Source: Hyphomicrobiales bacterium
GTDB taxonomy: Bacteria; Pseudomonadota; Alphaproteobacteria; Rhizobiales; Rhizobiaceae
Length of the DNA stretch: 64,000 bases
NCBI GenBank assembly: GCA_003963455.1
Contig: RXJA01000053.1
Coordinates: 57,204-121,203, forward strand
Reading direction: 5' to 3'
Below are positions 8,383 through 21,267 of this stretch, one piece after another; position 1 is the first letter of the stretch; every line of letters starts with the position of its first letter. Made by a program: the position numbers and the translations under genes. The notes under the pieces were generated by a model. The model was not told the DNA's origin. It did not search any database and was given only the letters and a program-made list of their open reading frames with translations.

Positions 8383-9090
8383 ATGAGCGAGGCCGCCCGA
8401 TCCGAACGCCCGCGAGACAAGGGTGGGGTCCAGCGAATGCTGGTCGACACCGAGCTCGAGCACCTGCCGCCGGAACTGCGCTGGCGCGAGTGGATGGGCC
8501 GCGTTGAAGCGGTGATCTTTGCGGCAAATGAACCGGTGCCGCGCGAGGTGCTCGCGCGGGTGGTGGGGAAGAACTGCAATCTCGACCTGGTCATCGACGA
8601 CATCCGCGCCGAGCTCGCCGGCCGCCCCTACGAGTTGGTTTCCGTCGCCGGCGGCTGGCAGCACCGGACCAGGAAGGTCTTTGGCGACGCCATCCAGGCC
8701 GCCTTCGGCACGGACGCGGGGCAGGGGACAAAAGAACTGTCGCAGTCAGAGGCTCTCGTCCTGACGTGCATCGCCTATTTCCAGCCGATCACCCGTGGCG
8801 AGCTGTCTTCCTTCTTCGGCAAGGAGGTGTCGCGCGATCTGATCGGCGTGCTGCGCGCGCAGGACCTCATCGCCTCGGGGCCGCGCAGCCCGCAACCGGG
8901 CGCGCCCTACACCTATGTGACGACGAAAAATTTCCTGTCGCAGTTCGGGCTCGACACGCTGCGCCAGCTGCCGGATTTCGAGGCGCTTGAGGATGCAGGC
9001 CTGCTGTCGAAGGAGAAGCTGCTGGCCGGCGTTATTCTAGCCGGGTTGGCTAACGGGGAGGGCGACATCGTTGAGGACCTTGTGCCGTGA
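8383..9090 (+). CDS. ScpB-like segregation/condensation protein
   Basis: VEAVIFAANEPVPREVLARVVG, YELVSVAGGWQHRTR, LSQSEALVLTCIAYFQPITRGELSSFFGKEVSRDLIGVL: paired wHTH pattern of ScpB. Confidence 0.8.
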   Translation: MSEAARSERPRDKGGVQRMLVDTELEHLPPELRWREWMGRVEAVIFAANEPVPREVLARVVGKNCNLDLVIDDIRAELAGRPYELVSVAGGWQHRTRKVFGDAIQAAFGTDAGQGTKELSQSEALVLTCIAYFQPITRGELSSFFGKEVSRDLIGVLRAQDLIASGPRSPQPGAPYTYVTTKNFLSQFGLDTLRQLPDFEALEDAGLLSKEKLLAGVILAGLANGEGDIVEDLVP

Positions 9091-9527
9091 GCGGAGCGTT
9101 GTCGCGTAGGCCACATGCAAAAATCCAACGCAAGTAGTCAGAGGCGTGACGTCTTATAGCGCACGGCTTGTCCTTCCTCATCGTTTATCGGTTGCTAGGG
9201 GCAGCTATTCTGCGCAGGCTATCCATTCGCGCCTCATTGCCATTGTCGCGAAAGCTGCTGGCCTGCTCTGGCGGTGTCGGCCTCACGCGGTCGCATTTCA
9301 AACAACGTGACAACGCCGTGGTGGGACAACATGGGCGGCTCCCCTGCACGAACTTTAAACCGGCAGTTCTCAGTCAAAACTTTATCCCCACTTCTGCGGA
9401 AGGATAAACGCCGCGGTAACGGTACCCGTGCGACTATGGGTGGATAATCCGGCTTCGGACGGCTGCCCGAAGAACCTCGCCGCCGCCAGGCGCTGGTCCG
9501 GGATCCATCGGGCGAGGTATTTCGCGC

Positions 9528-10109
9528 ATGCGCGAAGGGTCCAGCAATCGACGCAATTTCGGTATGACAGCGTTACTGCTGTTTTCCGCGTTGCTTGGGG
9601 CGTCTCCAGCGATTGCGCAGGATATCACGACATCGCTGGTCGACATTCATCAGGGCTCGCCGCTCAGCGATCGCGCGAGAAGTCTCGGCCATGGCGGCTA
9701 TGAACTGCAGAATGGAAGCTGGGTGTCGTTCAATCGATGGTACCACGCGAACTGGGTCGACATGCACGTCGACCTGCTAACCCAGATCACGGAGGACACC
9801 GGCATCCTGTGGGGATTTGGAACCGGAGAAAAGGGCGAGAAGTACCGCATCGAGCCCAGCCTCAAGCTTGGCTTCATCACCCAGATGCATCCGAATTCGA
9901 ACAGCACTCTTTCCCTCTCGCTCACCTCGACTTTCGGCGGAAGCCTCCAAGAAAAACCGTGCCAGGCCGATTACGGGGATTTCGGTACCTACAGCGTCAA
10001 CTGTCGGCTCGCGGCCAGCCAGATGGCACCGGAGGAAACATTGAAATATCTGGTTAACGCTAAACCGGAGAGCCTGCATGTGTGGCTCAATTATCGTGTT
10101 AGTTTCTGA
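9528..10109 (+). CDS. Putative exported/outer-membrane beta-barrel-like protein
   Basis: Signal peptide MTALLLFSALLGASPAIAQ; alternating amphipathic strands and C-terminal aromatic (YRVSF). Confidence 0.5.
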   Translation: MREGSSNRRNFGMTALLLFSALLGASPAIAQDITTSLVDIHQGSPLSDRARSLGHGGYELQNGSWVSFNRWYHANWVDMHVDLLTQITEDTGILWGFGTGEKGEKYRIEPSLKLGFITQMHPNSNSTLSLSLTSTFGGSLQEKPCQADYGDFGTYSVNCRLAASQMAPEETLKYLVNAKPESLHVWLNYRVSF

Positions 10110-10194
10110 TCGCCGGGGGAGTAGCACATGAGACCTCATCTCGCTCCCGACGCTCGCGATCGTCCGTCCTAGGTTTCTCGTCTGGAGTTCGAAT

Positions 10195-11172
10195 ATGTCA
10201 CGTAGTCGCTGGAAATTCGGTATCGCCACGGCATTTGCCATCCTGTCGGCGCCGGTCGCGTCGGCGCAGGAGGCCCTCAATGCGGACGAGATGGCCGCGC
10301 TGTGCCACGGTGGTCGGTCCATATGCGTAGGCGCCTCGATCCCGGTCGCGCACACGCAGGCGGTACAGGGGTGGATGAGCCCCGACGTGGGCGCCGCGTG
10401 GGCTGCCGGCTACAGGGGACAAGGCACCGCGATCACGGTCGTCGACGACTTCTCCAGCACGACGCGGTTCTGGGGCAACCTTGGCCTTGGCTGGCAGTAC
10501 CAACGGCATGGCGAGTGGACCCGCGAAGAAGCCAGCATGATTGCTCCATGGGCGGCCATCAGGTCGAAAGATTTCTCGACAGGCTCGACCGTCTGGCTGG
10601 CTCCCGGTCGGAATGTGCTCAATCTAAGCTACGGCATGTATGCCACTGCGGGCTATAGCGTGAACCAGATCGGGTGGGCTCCGGAGGAATCTTCGATCAT
10701 CACTTATGCGACCTATGGATTAGCCGTGGTCTCGAAGGCAGCGGGCAACGACTCGGTTGCCGTCGGCGGCGTCACGGGCGGCCAGCAGGACTATCTCGAC
10801 CTCGCCCTGATCGGAAAGCAATCAGCGATATTCGTGGGTGCGCTGTCGACGAACGGCACAACGTCCAACAGGGCCCAGCTTGCCTGGTACTCGAACTACG
10901 CCGGCTCCAACCCGATCGTGCAAAGCCATTTCCTCGTGGTTGGTGTCGAGGGAGACAAGACCGGTCTTTATGGCACTTCCTTCGCCGCGCCGATCATCTC
11001 CGGATACGCGGCCATCATCGGCAGCAAATTCGCCACGGCGACGCCGACCCAGATTACCAACCAACTGCTCAATACGGCTCGCACCGATACGTTGATCAAC
11101 TATAGTCCCTCCGTCTATGGCAGAGGCGAGGCAAGCCTTTCACGCGCCCTGGCTCCCGTGGCAATCAGATGA
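10195..11172 (+). CDS. Exported S8 (subtilisin-like) serine peptidase, divergent
   Basis: Signal peptide; GQGTAITVVDDF (Asp region), RHGEWTREEASMIAP (His region, non-canonical), VLNLSYG, KAAGNDS (oxyanion Asn), YGTSFAAPIISG (catalytic Ser). Confidence 0.75.
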   Translation: MSRSRWKFGIATAFAILSAPVASAQEALNADEMAALCHGGRSICVGASIPVAHTQAVQGWMSPDVGAAWAAGYRGQGTAITVVDDFSSTTRFWGNLGLGWQYQRHGEWTREEASMIAPWAAIRSKDFSTGSTVWLAPGRNVLNLSYGMYATAGYSVNQIGWAPEESSIITYATYGLAVVSKAAGNDSVAVGGVTGGQQDYLDLALIGKQSAIFVGALSTNGTTSNRAQLAWYSNYAGSNPIVQSHFLVVGVEGDKTGLYGTSFAAPIISGYAAIIGSKFATATPTQITNQLLNTARTDTLINYSPSVYGRGEASLSRALAPVAIR

Positions 11173-11537
11173 ACGGCGCCGCGTGGGTCAGCTCGAGAGC
11201 GATGCCCGCAGCGTCGGATACCTGCAAACCCGGACCGAAGTCCGACTTTGGGACCAACGCGTTAAGAGTGAACTGGTTAACTGCTGTTGGCGACCTAACG
11301 ACAAGAGAAATAGAAAACTGGAGCCCGTTTGTGCGCCGGTTGTCGCCTCGCCCACCATCCGAATGTTTCTTCGTCTGCGGATGCGCTGGGTGATGGCGTC
11401 GCCGCCGTGCCGGGTGGTGCGCCTCTCGATCGCCGCACGGGAACCCGTTGGTGTTATGCGCCACGCGCAGCGTCACCTTCATTGCATCTTGTTGGCGCCG
11501 AGCGGCGCTGGTCGCAGCCGGTCGGTATAGGGTTCGC

Positions 11538-12335
11538 TCACGTGGAGCACGGCCATTCTTGCGCTATTTTCCGAAGCTCCTCGAACACAAATAGCTTGCC
11601 TTTGCGCACGCCGTCTTCGAGTGGGCACGCTTTCGCCATATGCGCCGCAATCGCACTGGTCAGCATGCATCCCGTCCCGCGCATCGACGTAGCCAGACGC
11701 GGTGTGTCGAAGCGGACCGGTTCGTGACCCGAGCGCAACAGAATATCGGTTGATCGGGGTCCCGATGCATGACCGCCCTTGACCAGCAGGGCCTGCGCTC
11801 CGGCGTTCAGCAATTCCTGACCTTGCAACAGTGCGCCGTCGTCATCCACTGCCAGTTCCGAGCCAACAAGAAGCGCCAGCTCGATGAGATTGGGTGTAAC
11901 GAGACGGCAAAGCGGCATCAGATTGCGCTTCATGACGGCGATGGCGCCTGCTTCCAGGAGCGCCCGGCCTGACGTCGACGCCAGCACTGGGTCAAGGACT
12001 GCCGGCACCTGCGGGTTTTCGCGCAGCACGCTTGCAACGGCAACGATGACCCCGGCCGTTGCGAGCATGCCGATCTTGATGGCCGCCACCGGGTTGGCTT
12101 GCAGCGCGGCGCGCATCTGATCGGCCACCAGACTGGGTTGCGAAGGATGGATTTCCACAACGGCTTTGTGGGTCTGCGCCGTCAGCGCGGTGACAGCAAG
12201 GCAGGTGCGCACGCCAATCGAAGAGATCGTCTCGATGTCACGCGCAATTCCGGCCCCGCCGCTGGAGTCCGAGCCACCCACGACGAGCACATAACGGTCT
12301 CGCCTCAGCGCCATCGGTCTGTCTTTTCGATCCAT
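11538..12335 (-). CDS. thiD: Hydroxymethylpyrimidine/phosphomethylpyrimidine kinase
   Basis: VLVVGGSDSSGGAGIARDIETISSIG, VLDPVLASTSG, GTGCMLTSAIAAHMA. Confidence 0.9.
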   Translation of the reverse strand: MDRKDRPMALRRDRYVLVVGGSDSSGGAGIARDIETISSIGVRTCLAVTALTAQTHKAVVEIHPSQPSLVADQMRAALQANPVAAIKIGMLATAGVIVAVASVLRENPQVPAVLDPVLASTSGRALLEAGAIAVMKRNLMPLCRLVTPNLIELALLVGSELAVDDDGALLQGQELLNAGAQALLVKGGHASGPRSTDILLRSGHEPVRFDTPRLATSMRGTGCMLTSAIAAHMAKACPLEDGVRKGKLFVFEELRKIAQEWPCST

Positions 12336-12910
12336 TCCCTGGTGCGCGCTTCAGGATCGGCATTCAGCGTTATGTCCGTGACCACCGCCGCGCTGTCGGC
12401 GCCGGCCCCGAAAACCCCGTCGAGCCGCTCGGGGTTGAGGCCGCCGATGGCGACCAGCGGCAGAGGCGCGACCCGTTCCTTCCACGCACGGATCTGTTCC
12501 AGCCCCTGCGGCGCCCATTTCATCTTCTTCAGGACGGTGGGGTAGACCGGTCCGAGCGCGACGTAGTGGGGCCCAGCCGCAACGGCCGTTTCGAGCTCGG
12601 CATCATCATGCGTGCTGAGTCCGAGCCGGACGCCGGCCGCCTGTATCGCCGGAAAGTCCGCCGTTTGCAGATCCTCCTGGCCGAGATGGATGAAATCGCA
12701 GCCCTCCTCGATCGCCAGCCGCCAATGATCGTTCACGATGAGTTGGCATTGGTGCCGGGCACACAGGGCCTTCGCCTTGCGGATTTCAGCGCGCAGCCTC
12801 TCCTCCTCCATGTCCTTGATGCGGATCTGCACCAGTCTGACGCCGAGCGGCACAAGCCGCTCGATCCATTGAGCACTGTCGACGATCAGGTAGAACGGAT
12901 CGAGCTTCAT
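12305..12910 (-). CDS. thiE: Thiamine phosphate synthase
   Basis: [47 protein letters not shown]. Confidence 0.9.
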   Translation of the reverse strand: MKLDPFYLIVDSAQWIERLVPLGVRLVQIRIKDMEEERLRAEIRKAKALCARHQCQLIVNDHWRLAIEEGCDFIHLGQEDLQTADFPAIQAAGVRLGLSTHDDAELETAVAAGPHYVALGPVYPTVLKKMKWAPQGLEQIRAWKERVAPLPLVAIGGLNPERLDGVFGAGADSAAVVTDITLNADPEARTREWIEKTDRWR

Positions 12911-13680
12911 GAAAAAACCGCCCTGCCGATTGTCGGCGTCGACGGCACGGCGACATCGCGCGGCTCGAGCAATCCCGAGCCGAAGGCTTCGCGGCCGGCG
13001 TCGACCGCCTTGCCGAAGGCCCGCGCCATGCCGACCGGATCGGCCGCCTTGGCGACCGCAGTGTTCAAGAGCACGGCGTCGAATCCGAGTTCCATGACGG
13101 TTGCCGCGTGCGACGGACGCCCGAGCCCCGCATCGACGATCAACGGAACGTCTGGGAAATGCCCACGCATCGAGCGCAGCGCCATGATGTTGACCGGCCC
13201 GAGCGCCGAGCCGATCGGCGCGCACCACGGCATCAGAACCCTGCAGCCCGCGCCGAGCAGCCGCTCGGCGACGACAAGATCGTCGGTCGTATAGGGGAAC
13301 ACCGCAAAACCGTCTTCGCACAGGATGCGGGCGGCCTCGACCAGGCCGAAGACGTCCGGCTGGAGCGTGTCATGGTTGCCGATCACCTCCAGCTTGATCC
13401 AGGACGTGCCAAAAGCCTCGCGCGCCATCTTCGCGGTCGTGACTGCTTCCTTCACGGAGTGACAGCCAGCGGTGTTGGGCAGGATCCGCACGCCGAGCGA
13501 GTTGACCAGCGACCAGAATTTCTCGCCGCCCCTGCCGCCAGCCATTTCACGGCGCAGGGAAACCGTCACTACCGAGGCGCCCGACGCCTTGACCGCATCG
13601 GCCAGGATGGCCGGCGAAGGATACTGGGCGGTGCCGAGCAGCAGGCGCGAAGGCAGCGCCGTTCCGAGAAGATCGAACAT
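12907..13680 (-). CDS. thiG: Thiazole synthase
   Basis: [73 protein letters not shown]. Confidence 0.95.
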   Translation of the reverse strand: MFDLLGTALPSRLLLGTAQYPSPAILADAVKASGASVVTVSLRREMAGGRGGEKFWSLVNSLGVRILPNTAGCHSVKEAVTTAKMAREAFGTSWIKLEVIGNHDTLQPDVFGLVEAARILCEDGFAVFPYTTDDLVVAERLLGAGCRVLMPWCAPIGSALGPVNIMALRSMRGHFPDVPLIVDAGLGRPSHAATVMELGFDAVLLNTAVAKAADPVGMARAFGKAVDAGREAFGSGLLEPRDVAVPSTPTIGRAVFS

Positions 13681-13682
13681 GG

Positions 13683-13876
13683 CTAGCCTCCCTGCATGGG
13701 CGAAAGGATTTCGATCCGGTCGCCGTCGCTCAATCGAAATTCAGCCCGGTTGGCTTTGTGTACGACATCGCTGTTGACGGCCGTCGCCAGCCAATCGCCT
13801 TCATAGTCAAGTTCGGCGAGCAGCGCCGCCAGCGTCGCGGCGGCACTGTCGAGCGCTTCTCCGTTGACGATCAGTT

Positions 13877-13886
<10 letters not shown>
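13683..13886 (-). CDS. thiS: Sulfur carrier protein ThiS
   Basis: Short ubiquitin-like protein ending in the Gly-Gly tail (PMQGG). Confidence 0.9.
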
Positions 13887-16698
<2,812 letters not shown>

Positions 16699-16804
16699 TC
16701 ATCTGCATTGGAGACCCAGTTCTGTGCCGGAAGGATGAAAAGCCGCCTTGGTCCACCTGTGCGAACAGGTCTTCGGGCATCTAGTCCCGCAAAGCGCTTG
16801 CACC

Positions 16805-16897
16805 GTCCCTACGCCAGTATGAACTGGATCAGGTTCAACGGGTCACTGCGCCGTGAAAGCCAGCAGTATCTCAGCCCCTTGCCGGGACTCCCCTGGT
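16805..16897 (-). ncRNA. TPP riboswitch (THI element) upstream of thiC
   Basis: Minus strand reads ...GGGGCTGAGATACTG...TGACCCGTTGAACCTGATCCAGTTCATACTGGCGTAGGGA, the conserved thi-box pattern. Confidence 0.93.
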
Positions 16898-16959
16898 GAA
16901 TGCGCCGAATTGAACGGGCCGGCGCTGCTTTGTCAAGTGCCTTCGACCGGCGGTGACGA

Positions 16960-17159
16960 CCGGAGGCTAATCAAAACCGGGCGAAGGGCTCGCGCACGTA
17001 TCGAGACCACTTCACGCCTGGAGGAGCGACGAAGCGCCCGCGATAGGCCAGCCATCATGCGGATTCGAAACCTTCCAGCACTGTATTTTCGGGGCTTTCC
17101 GGAACGACGCTGATACCGCCCAATTGGGTGAGATTGCTATAGATGTCTGCCTTGCTCAT
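16960..17159 (-). pseudogene. queF: queF remnant (N-terminal ~30 aa recognisable, then frameshifted and decayed)
   Basis: MSKADIYSNLTQLGGISVVPESPENTVLEGFESA* matches the N-terminal pattern of alphaproteobacterial QueF (SxLTQLG...PxSPEEAVLER); NPH and RFVAP traces in other frames downstream. Confidence 0.65.
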
Positions 17160-17182
17160 CGTCGGCAATCCTTCCGCGTCGG

Positions 17183-17920
17183 CTAGACGCCCCGTTTGTT
17201 TCCCCAGAGCAGAACATGAAGCTGCGGCAGTACACGCGCCTCGAACCACCTATCACGGGTCACTTTTTCGACCAGCCATTCCATGCGCCTCATCACACCG
17301 GCCATGTCGATGAACGCGTCTTCGTTACCGGGACGCGGCGGCGTGTGATTGCCGGGCTGCAGATAGACGGGTAATTGCGGGTAGCGCGCAGCAGCGTCTT
17401 TGGCATAGGCATAGTCATAATCGTCGAAGACGACGAGCTTGAGCGCCATCTTCGGCTTGTCCCGCGCCGCCTCGACGCAGGTGTCGAACGCGGCCCAATC
17501 TGTAGTCATTTCGCTTGAGGGCGGCTTGGGGCTGAGCACCAGCACGTCGAGATCCGCGAACCATTCCTTAGGCACCGAGCCTTGGGTTTCCAATGCAAAG
17601 CGGTATCCCTCACTATGCCCGCGGTCGATCAGCGGGCCAAGCGGTTGGATGGCCGGATTGCCGCCCGACAGCGACACCATCACGGGCTGACCACCGGAAA
17701 GCGCAATGACCTTTTGCCAGACCGCATCGGTTGACATGCTCTCCCAATCACGGCGGAAGCGACTGTCCACCGCATGCAGGCTGTCGCACCAGGAACAGCG
17801 ATAATCGCACCCGCCTGTTCTTACGAACACCGTGGGCAAGCCGATCAGCATTCCTTCGCCCTGAATGGTCGGCCCAAAAATCTCGCTCACGCGGATTCTG
17901 GGCTGCAACGCGCACGTCAT
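17183..17920 (-). CDS. queE: 7-carboxy-7-deazaguanine synthase (radical SAM)
   Basis: [41 protein letters not shown] (CxxxCxxC-type), [11 protein letters not shown]; start probably within 17898-17920. Confidence 0.9.
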   Translation of the reverse strand: MTCALQPRIRVSEIFGPTIQGEGMLIGLPTVFVRTGGCDYRCSWCDSLHAVDSRFRRDWESMSTDAVWQKVIALSGGQPVMVSLSGGNPAIQPLGPLIDRGHSEGYRFALETQGSVPKEWFADLDVLVLSPKPPSSEMTTDWAAFDTCVEAARDKPKMALKLVVFDDYDYAYAKDAAARYPQLPVYLQPGNHTPPRPGNEDAFIDMAGVMRRMEWLVEKVTRDRWFEARVLPQLHVLLWGNKRGV

Positions 17921-18276
17921 GGCCGGTATTCTGCCCAGGTTTTCGGTGTCTCGCTCACCCGCACGGCGGAGGTTTGTGGTAGCCGCACCTTGCACCAATC
18001 GTAGAAGTGCCTGGCCAGACATTCCGCCGTGACGCGGTCATGCCCAAGAACGTCGTTAAGATGGCGATGGTCGAACGTCGCATCGATGTAGTGCTTGAGC
18101 GCCCCCAGATCTTGGTAGTCGCGCACAAAGCCATATTCATCCAGTTTGCCACCTGAAAGCTCCACCACGACGACGTAGTTGTGGCCGTGTAGGCGTGCGC
18201 ACTGATGATCGGGTGGCAAGGAGGTGAGCTGATGCGAGGCCGAGAAGTGGAACTCTTTGGTAATGCGGAACATCAC
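17917..18276 (-). CDS. queD: 6-carboxytetrahydropterin synthase
   Basis: [41 protein letters not shown]. Confidence 0.93.
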   Translation of the reverse strand: MMFRITKEFHFSASHQLTSLPPDHQCARLHGHNYVVVVELSGGKLDEYGFVRDYQDLGALKHYIDATFDHRHLNDVLGHDRVTAECLARHFYDWCKVRLPQTSAVRVSETPKTWAEYRP

Positions 18277-18791
18277 GCGCTCCTTGTCTGGACAGCGTGG
18301 AGCCAGAAGTCTGCGTCCTCATAATCTGTCGGGTCGGCAATGGCGGCCAAATCGAATGCTTCGCGCCGTTCGACGCATGTCCCGCAGCGACCGCAATGAC
18401 GTGCGCCGCCCTTGTAGCAGGACCACGTCGCCTCGAACCGTGTGGCGTACTTGGCCCCCTCCCTGACGATGTCGGCCTTCGACATATTCATATAGGGAGC
18501 GTAAAGGCGGATATCGGCATAGCCTGCGAGCGCATGGTTCTGCATCGTCTGAAAGGTGTCGATAAAAGCGGGCCGGCAATCCGGATAGATGAAATGATCT
18601 CCGCCGTGGACGGCAGTGGCCACGGCATCGGCCTTCTGCGCGGCGGCAACCCCGAAGGCGATAGCCAGCATGATGGCGTTCCTGTTCGGCACCACCGTGA
18701 TCCTCATCGAATCTTCGGCATAGTGTCCGTCAGGCACGTCCACTTCATCAGTCAGCGCCGAGCCGCTCAGGTTCCGGCCGACATCCTTCAT
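18273..18791 (-). pseudogene. queC: queC 3' fragment (C-terminal two thirds)
   Basis: GSALTDEVDVPDGHYAEDSMRITVVPNRNAIML...HCGRCGTCVERREAF; lacks the PP-loop N-terminus, which lies at 22154-22345 on the opposite strand. Confidence 0.85.
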
Positions 18792-21099
18792 GGGTCATTC
18801 CTATCAGGAGCTGGCCGGCAAGACGGACTACGACTTCGTTCCGAAGGACCAGGCGGACGTGTTCCGGCGGATCGATCGCTTGGTGCTGGAAACCGGCAAG
18901 GTCAACGAGAATGAGGAGTTCGTTCAGGGACCTGACGGGAAACTGCGCACGCTCGTGACGAGGAAAGCACGGGCCTCATTGCCGAGCGGCGCCCGCTTCG
19001 TGGTCGGCTGCATTTCGGACATCACCCGGCTGAAGCAGCACGAAGCGTCGCTGCAGCTCCTGTTCGAGGAAAACCCGGTTCCGATGTGGGTGTTCGAGAG
19101 AGGCAGCTTGCGCTTTCTGGACGTCAACCACTCTGCCATCGAGCATTATGGCTACACGCGCGAACAGTTCCTTTCGAAGTCCACGCTCGACATCAGGCCG
19201 CAGGAAGACATCGAGGCCTTCCTCCAGATCGTTGGGACGGGCCAGGGCTCGTACCGCACCGGGCGCACCTGGCGCCACATCAAGGCGGATGGCAGTCGGA
19301 TCGATATCGTCGCCTATTCCAAGCCGATCGACTATGACGGCCGCTCGGCCTTCATGGTTGCAGTCATAGACGTCACCGAGCGCAAGCGGGCGGAAGACGA
19401 CCTGCGCCGGACCAGGGAGTTCCTGGACACGGTCATAGAAAACATTCCGGTCATGCTGTTCGCCAAGGAGGCGGGACAGCACCGCTATGTCCTGATGAAC
19501 CGGGCGGGCGAGGAACTACTTGGCATCCCGCGTGACGAGTTGATCGGCAAGACCGACTCGCAATTGTTCCCGCCAGAAGAGGCCGAGACCTTCCTCACCC
19601 GCGATCAGGAAGCGTTGCGTTCGGAATCCGTCCAAATTGCCGCGGCCGAGAAATTACCAACGCGGCACAAAGGCATACGCGATCTGATTACACGGCGGCT
19701 CGCTGTCGAAAGCCAGGACGGCAAATCGAAATATGTGCTTGCGGTGGCGGAGGATGTGACCGAGCGGAAGCGCGATGCGGCGCGAATCGCCCATTTGGCC
19801 ACGCACGATGGGCTGACCGATCTGCCCAACCGGACGGCGCTCGTTGAGCGCCTGGAGTTCACGCTTGAGCGGGCGACATCCGGCCGTGAATGCTTCGCGG
19901 TCATGCGCCTCGACGTCGACGGGCTCAAGGATGTGAACGGCGTTTACGGGCCAACGGTGGCGGACGCACTGCTTCGACAAGTGGCGACGCGGCTGGCGGC
20001 GGCCGCCGACAAGAACTTCCTCGGGCGCACCGGCGGCGGGTTCACCATTATCGTCAACGACGGCCCTCATCCGGCAACAGCGGTGGCGCTGGCCGATCGC
20101 CTGCTGGCGACGGTTGCTGAGGTGTTCGATGTCGAGGGCCACACACTACGCGTGGGGCTGAGCATCGGTATCGCCTTCTTCCCCGATGACGCGACCGACG
20201 TCACGGCTCTCCTGAGCAACTCCCAAGCGGCGCTCGATCGCGCCAGAGCCGATGGTCGCGGCGTGTTCCGAATGTTCGAGGCCGACATGGACCGGAAGCT
20301 GCGCGAACGCCGGGCGCTCGAGCAGGACCTGCGCGCGGCGCTGGAAAGCGGCGAGTTGTTCCTGCACTACCAGCCACAGGCGAACACGTCCGGCGAGATT
20401 GTCGGATTTGAAGCGCTGGTCCGGTGGTCCCACAAGGACCGAGGAATGATTCCCCCTGCCGAGTTTATTCCGCTGGCCGAAGAGAGCGGATCGATCGTGG
20501 CCATCGGAGAGTGGGTGCTGCGGGAGGCGTGCAGAGAGGCGGCGGCTTGGGAGAAGCCGATCCAGATCGGCGTCAATCTGTCTGCCGTGCAGTTTCGCCA
20601 GGGCGATCTTCCAGGTCTGGTGCACTCGATCCTGGTTGAGACAGGGCTCGCCCCTAAGCGGCTCGAGCTGGAAGTAACGGAGAGCGTGCTGTTCGATGAT
20701 CTTTCGCGAGCCAGCTCAATCCTAAGGCGACTGAAATCGCTCGGCGTGAAGATCGCCTTGGACGACTTCGGTACCGGTTATTCGTCGCTCTCCTACCTTC
20801 AGTCTTTCCCCTTCGACAAGATCAAGATTGACAAGTCATTCGTTGGGATGGTTGAGCAGAACCCGCATTCGGCGGCCATCATTCGTGCCATCGTTGGGCT
20901 GGGCCGAGGCCTCTCCATGCACATCATTGCAGAGGGTGTCGAAACACTTGAGCAACTGAATTTTCTGAGTGACGAGGGCTGCAACGCGCTGCAGGGCTAT
21001 CTGATCGGACGCCCTTATCCGATCGAGGCATATGCGAAGGAGGTCGGCAGGGCCGCAGCCATGCCAAGGACGGCGAACCGACGCCGTAGGCGGCAATAG
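18790..21099 (+). CDS. PAS-PAS-PAS-GGDEF(degenerate)-EAL protein, 5' truncated
   Basis: First PAS starts mid-domain (GHSYQELAGKTDYDFVPKDQADVF) exactly at the queC breakpoint; GRTGGGFTIIV in place of GGDEF; EAL motifs FEALVRW, EVTESVL, DDFGTGYSSLSYL. Confidence 0.85.
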   Translation: MGHSYQELAGKTDYDFVPKDQADVFRRIDRLVLETGKVNENEEFVQGPDGKLRTLVTRKARASLPSGARFVVGCISDITRLKQHEASLQLLFEENPVPMWVFERGSLRFLDVNHSAIEHYGYTREQFLSKSTLDIRPQEDIEAFLQIVGTGQGSYRTGRTWRHIKADGSRIDIVAYSKPIDYDGRSAFMVAVIDVTERKRAEDDLRRTREFLDTVIENIPVMLFAKEAGQHRYVLMNRAGEELLGIPRDELIGKTDSQLFPPEEAETFLTRDQEALRSESVQIAAAEKLPTRHKGIRDLITRRLAVESQDGKSKYVLAVAEDVTERKRDAARIAHLATHDGLTDLPNRTALVERLEFTLERATSGRECFAVMRLDVDGLKDVNGVYGPTVADALLRQVATRLAAAADKNFLGRTGGGFTIIVNDGPHPATAVALADRLLATVAEVFDVEGHTLRVGLSIGIAFFPDDATDVTALLSNSQAALDRARADGRGVFRMFEADMDRKLRERRALEQDLRAALESGELFLHYQPQANTSGEIVGFEALVRWSHKDRGMIPPAEFIPLAEESGSIVAIGEWVLREACREAAAWEKPIQIGVNLSAVQFRQGDLPGLVHSILVETGLAPKRLELEVTESVLFDDLSRASSILRRLKSLGVKIALDDFGTGYSSLSYLQSFPFDKIKIDKSFVGMVEQNPHSAAIIRAIVGLGRGLSMHIIAEGVETLEQLNFLSDEGCNALQGYLIGRPYPIEAYAKEVGRAAAMPRTANRRRRRQ

Positions 21100-21267
21100 C
21101 ACGCAGCGTTGCGATTAGGCTGCTTTGAGGGGGGTTCGTTTTGCATCAGTTGCACGGCGGCAGTTGAGGAAGCCGGCTCTGCGGGTGCTGGCGCGGGCGC
21201 GCAAGCACCTCGTCCGGTGATGTCACATTATCGGCGTTTGAACGCGATGGGATTTGTGGCGCTCTTT

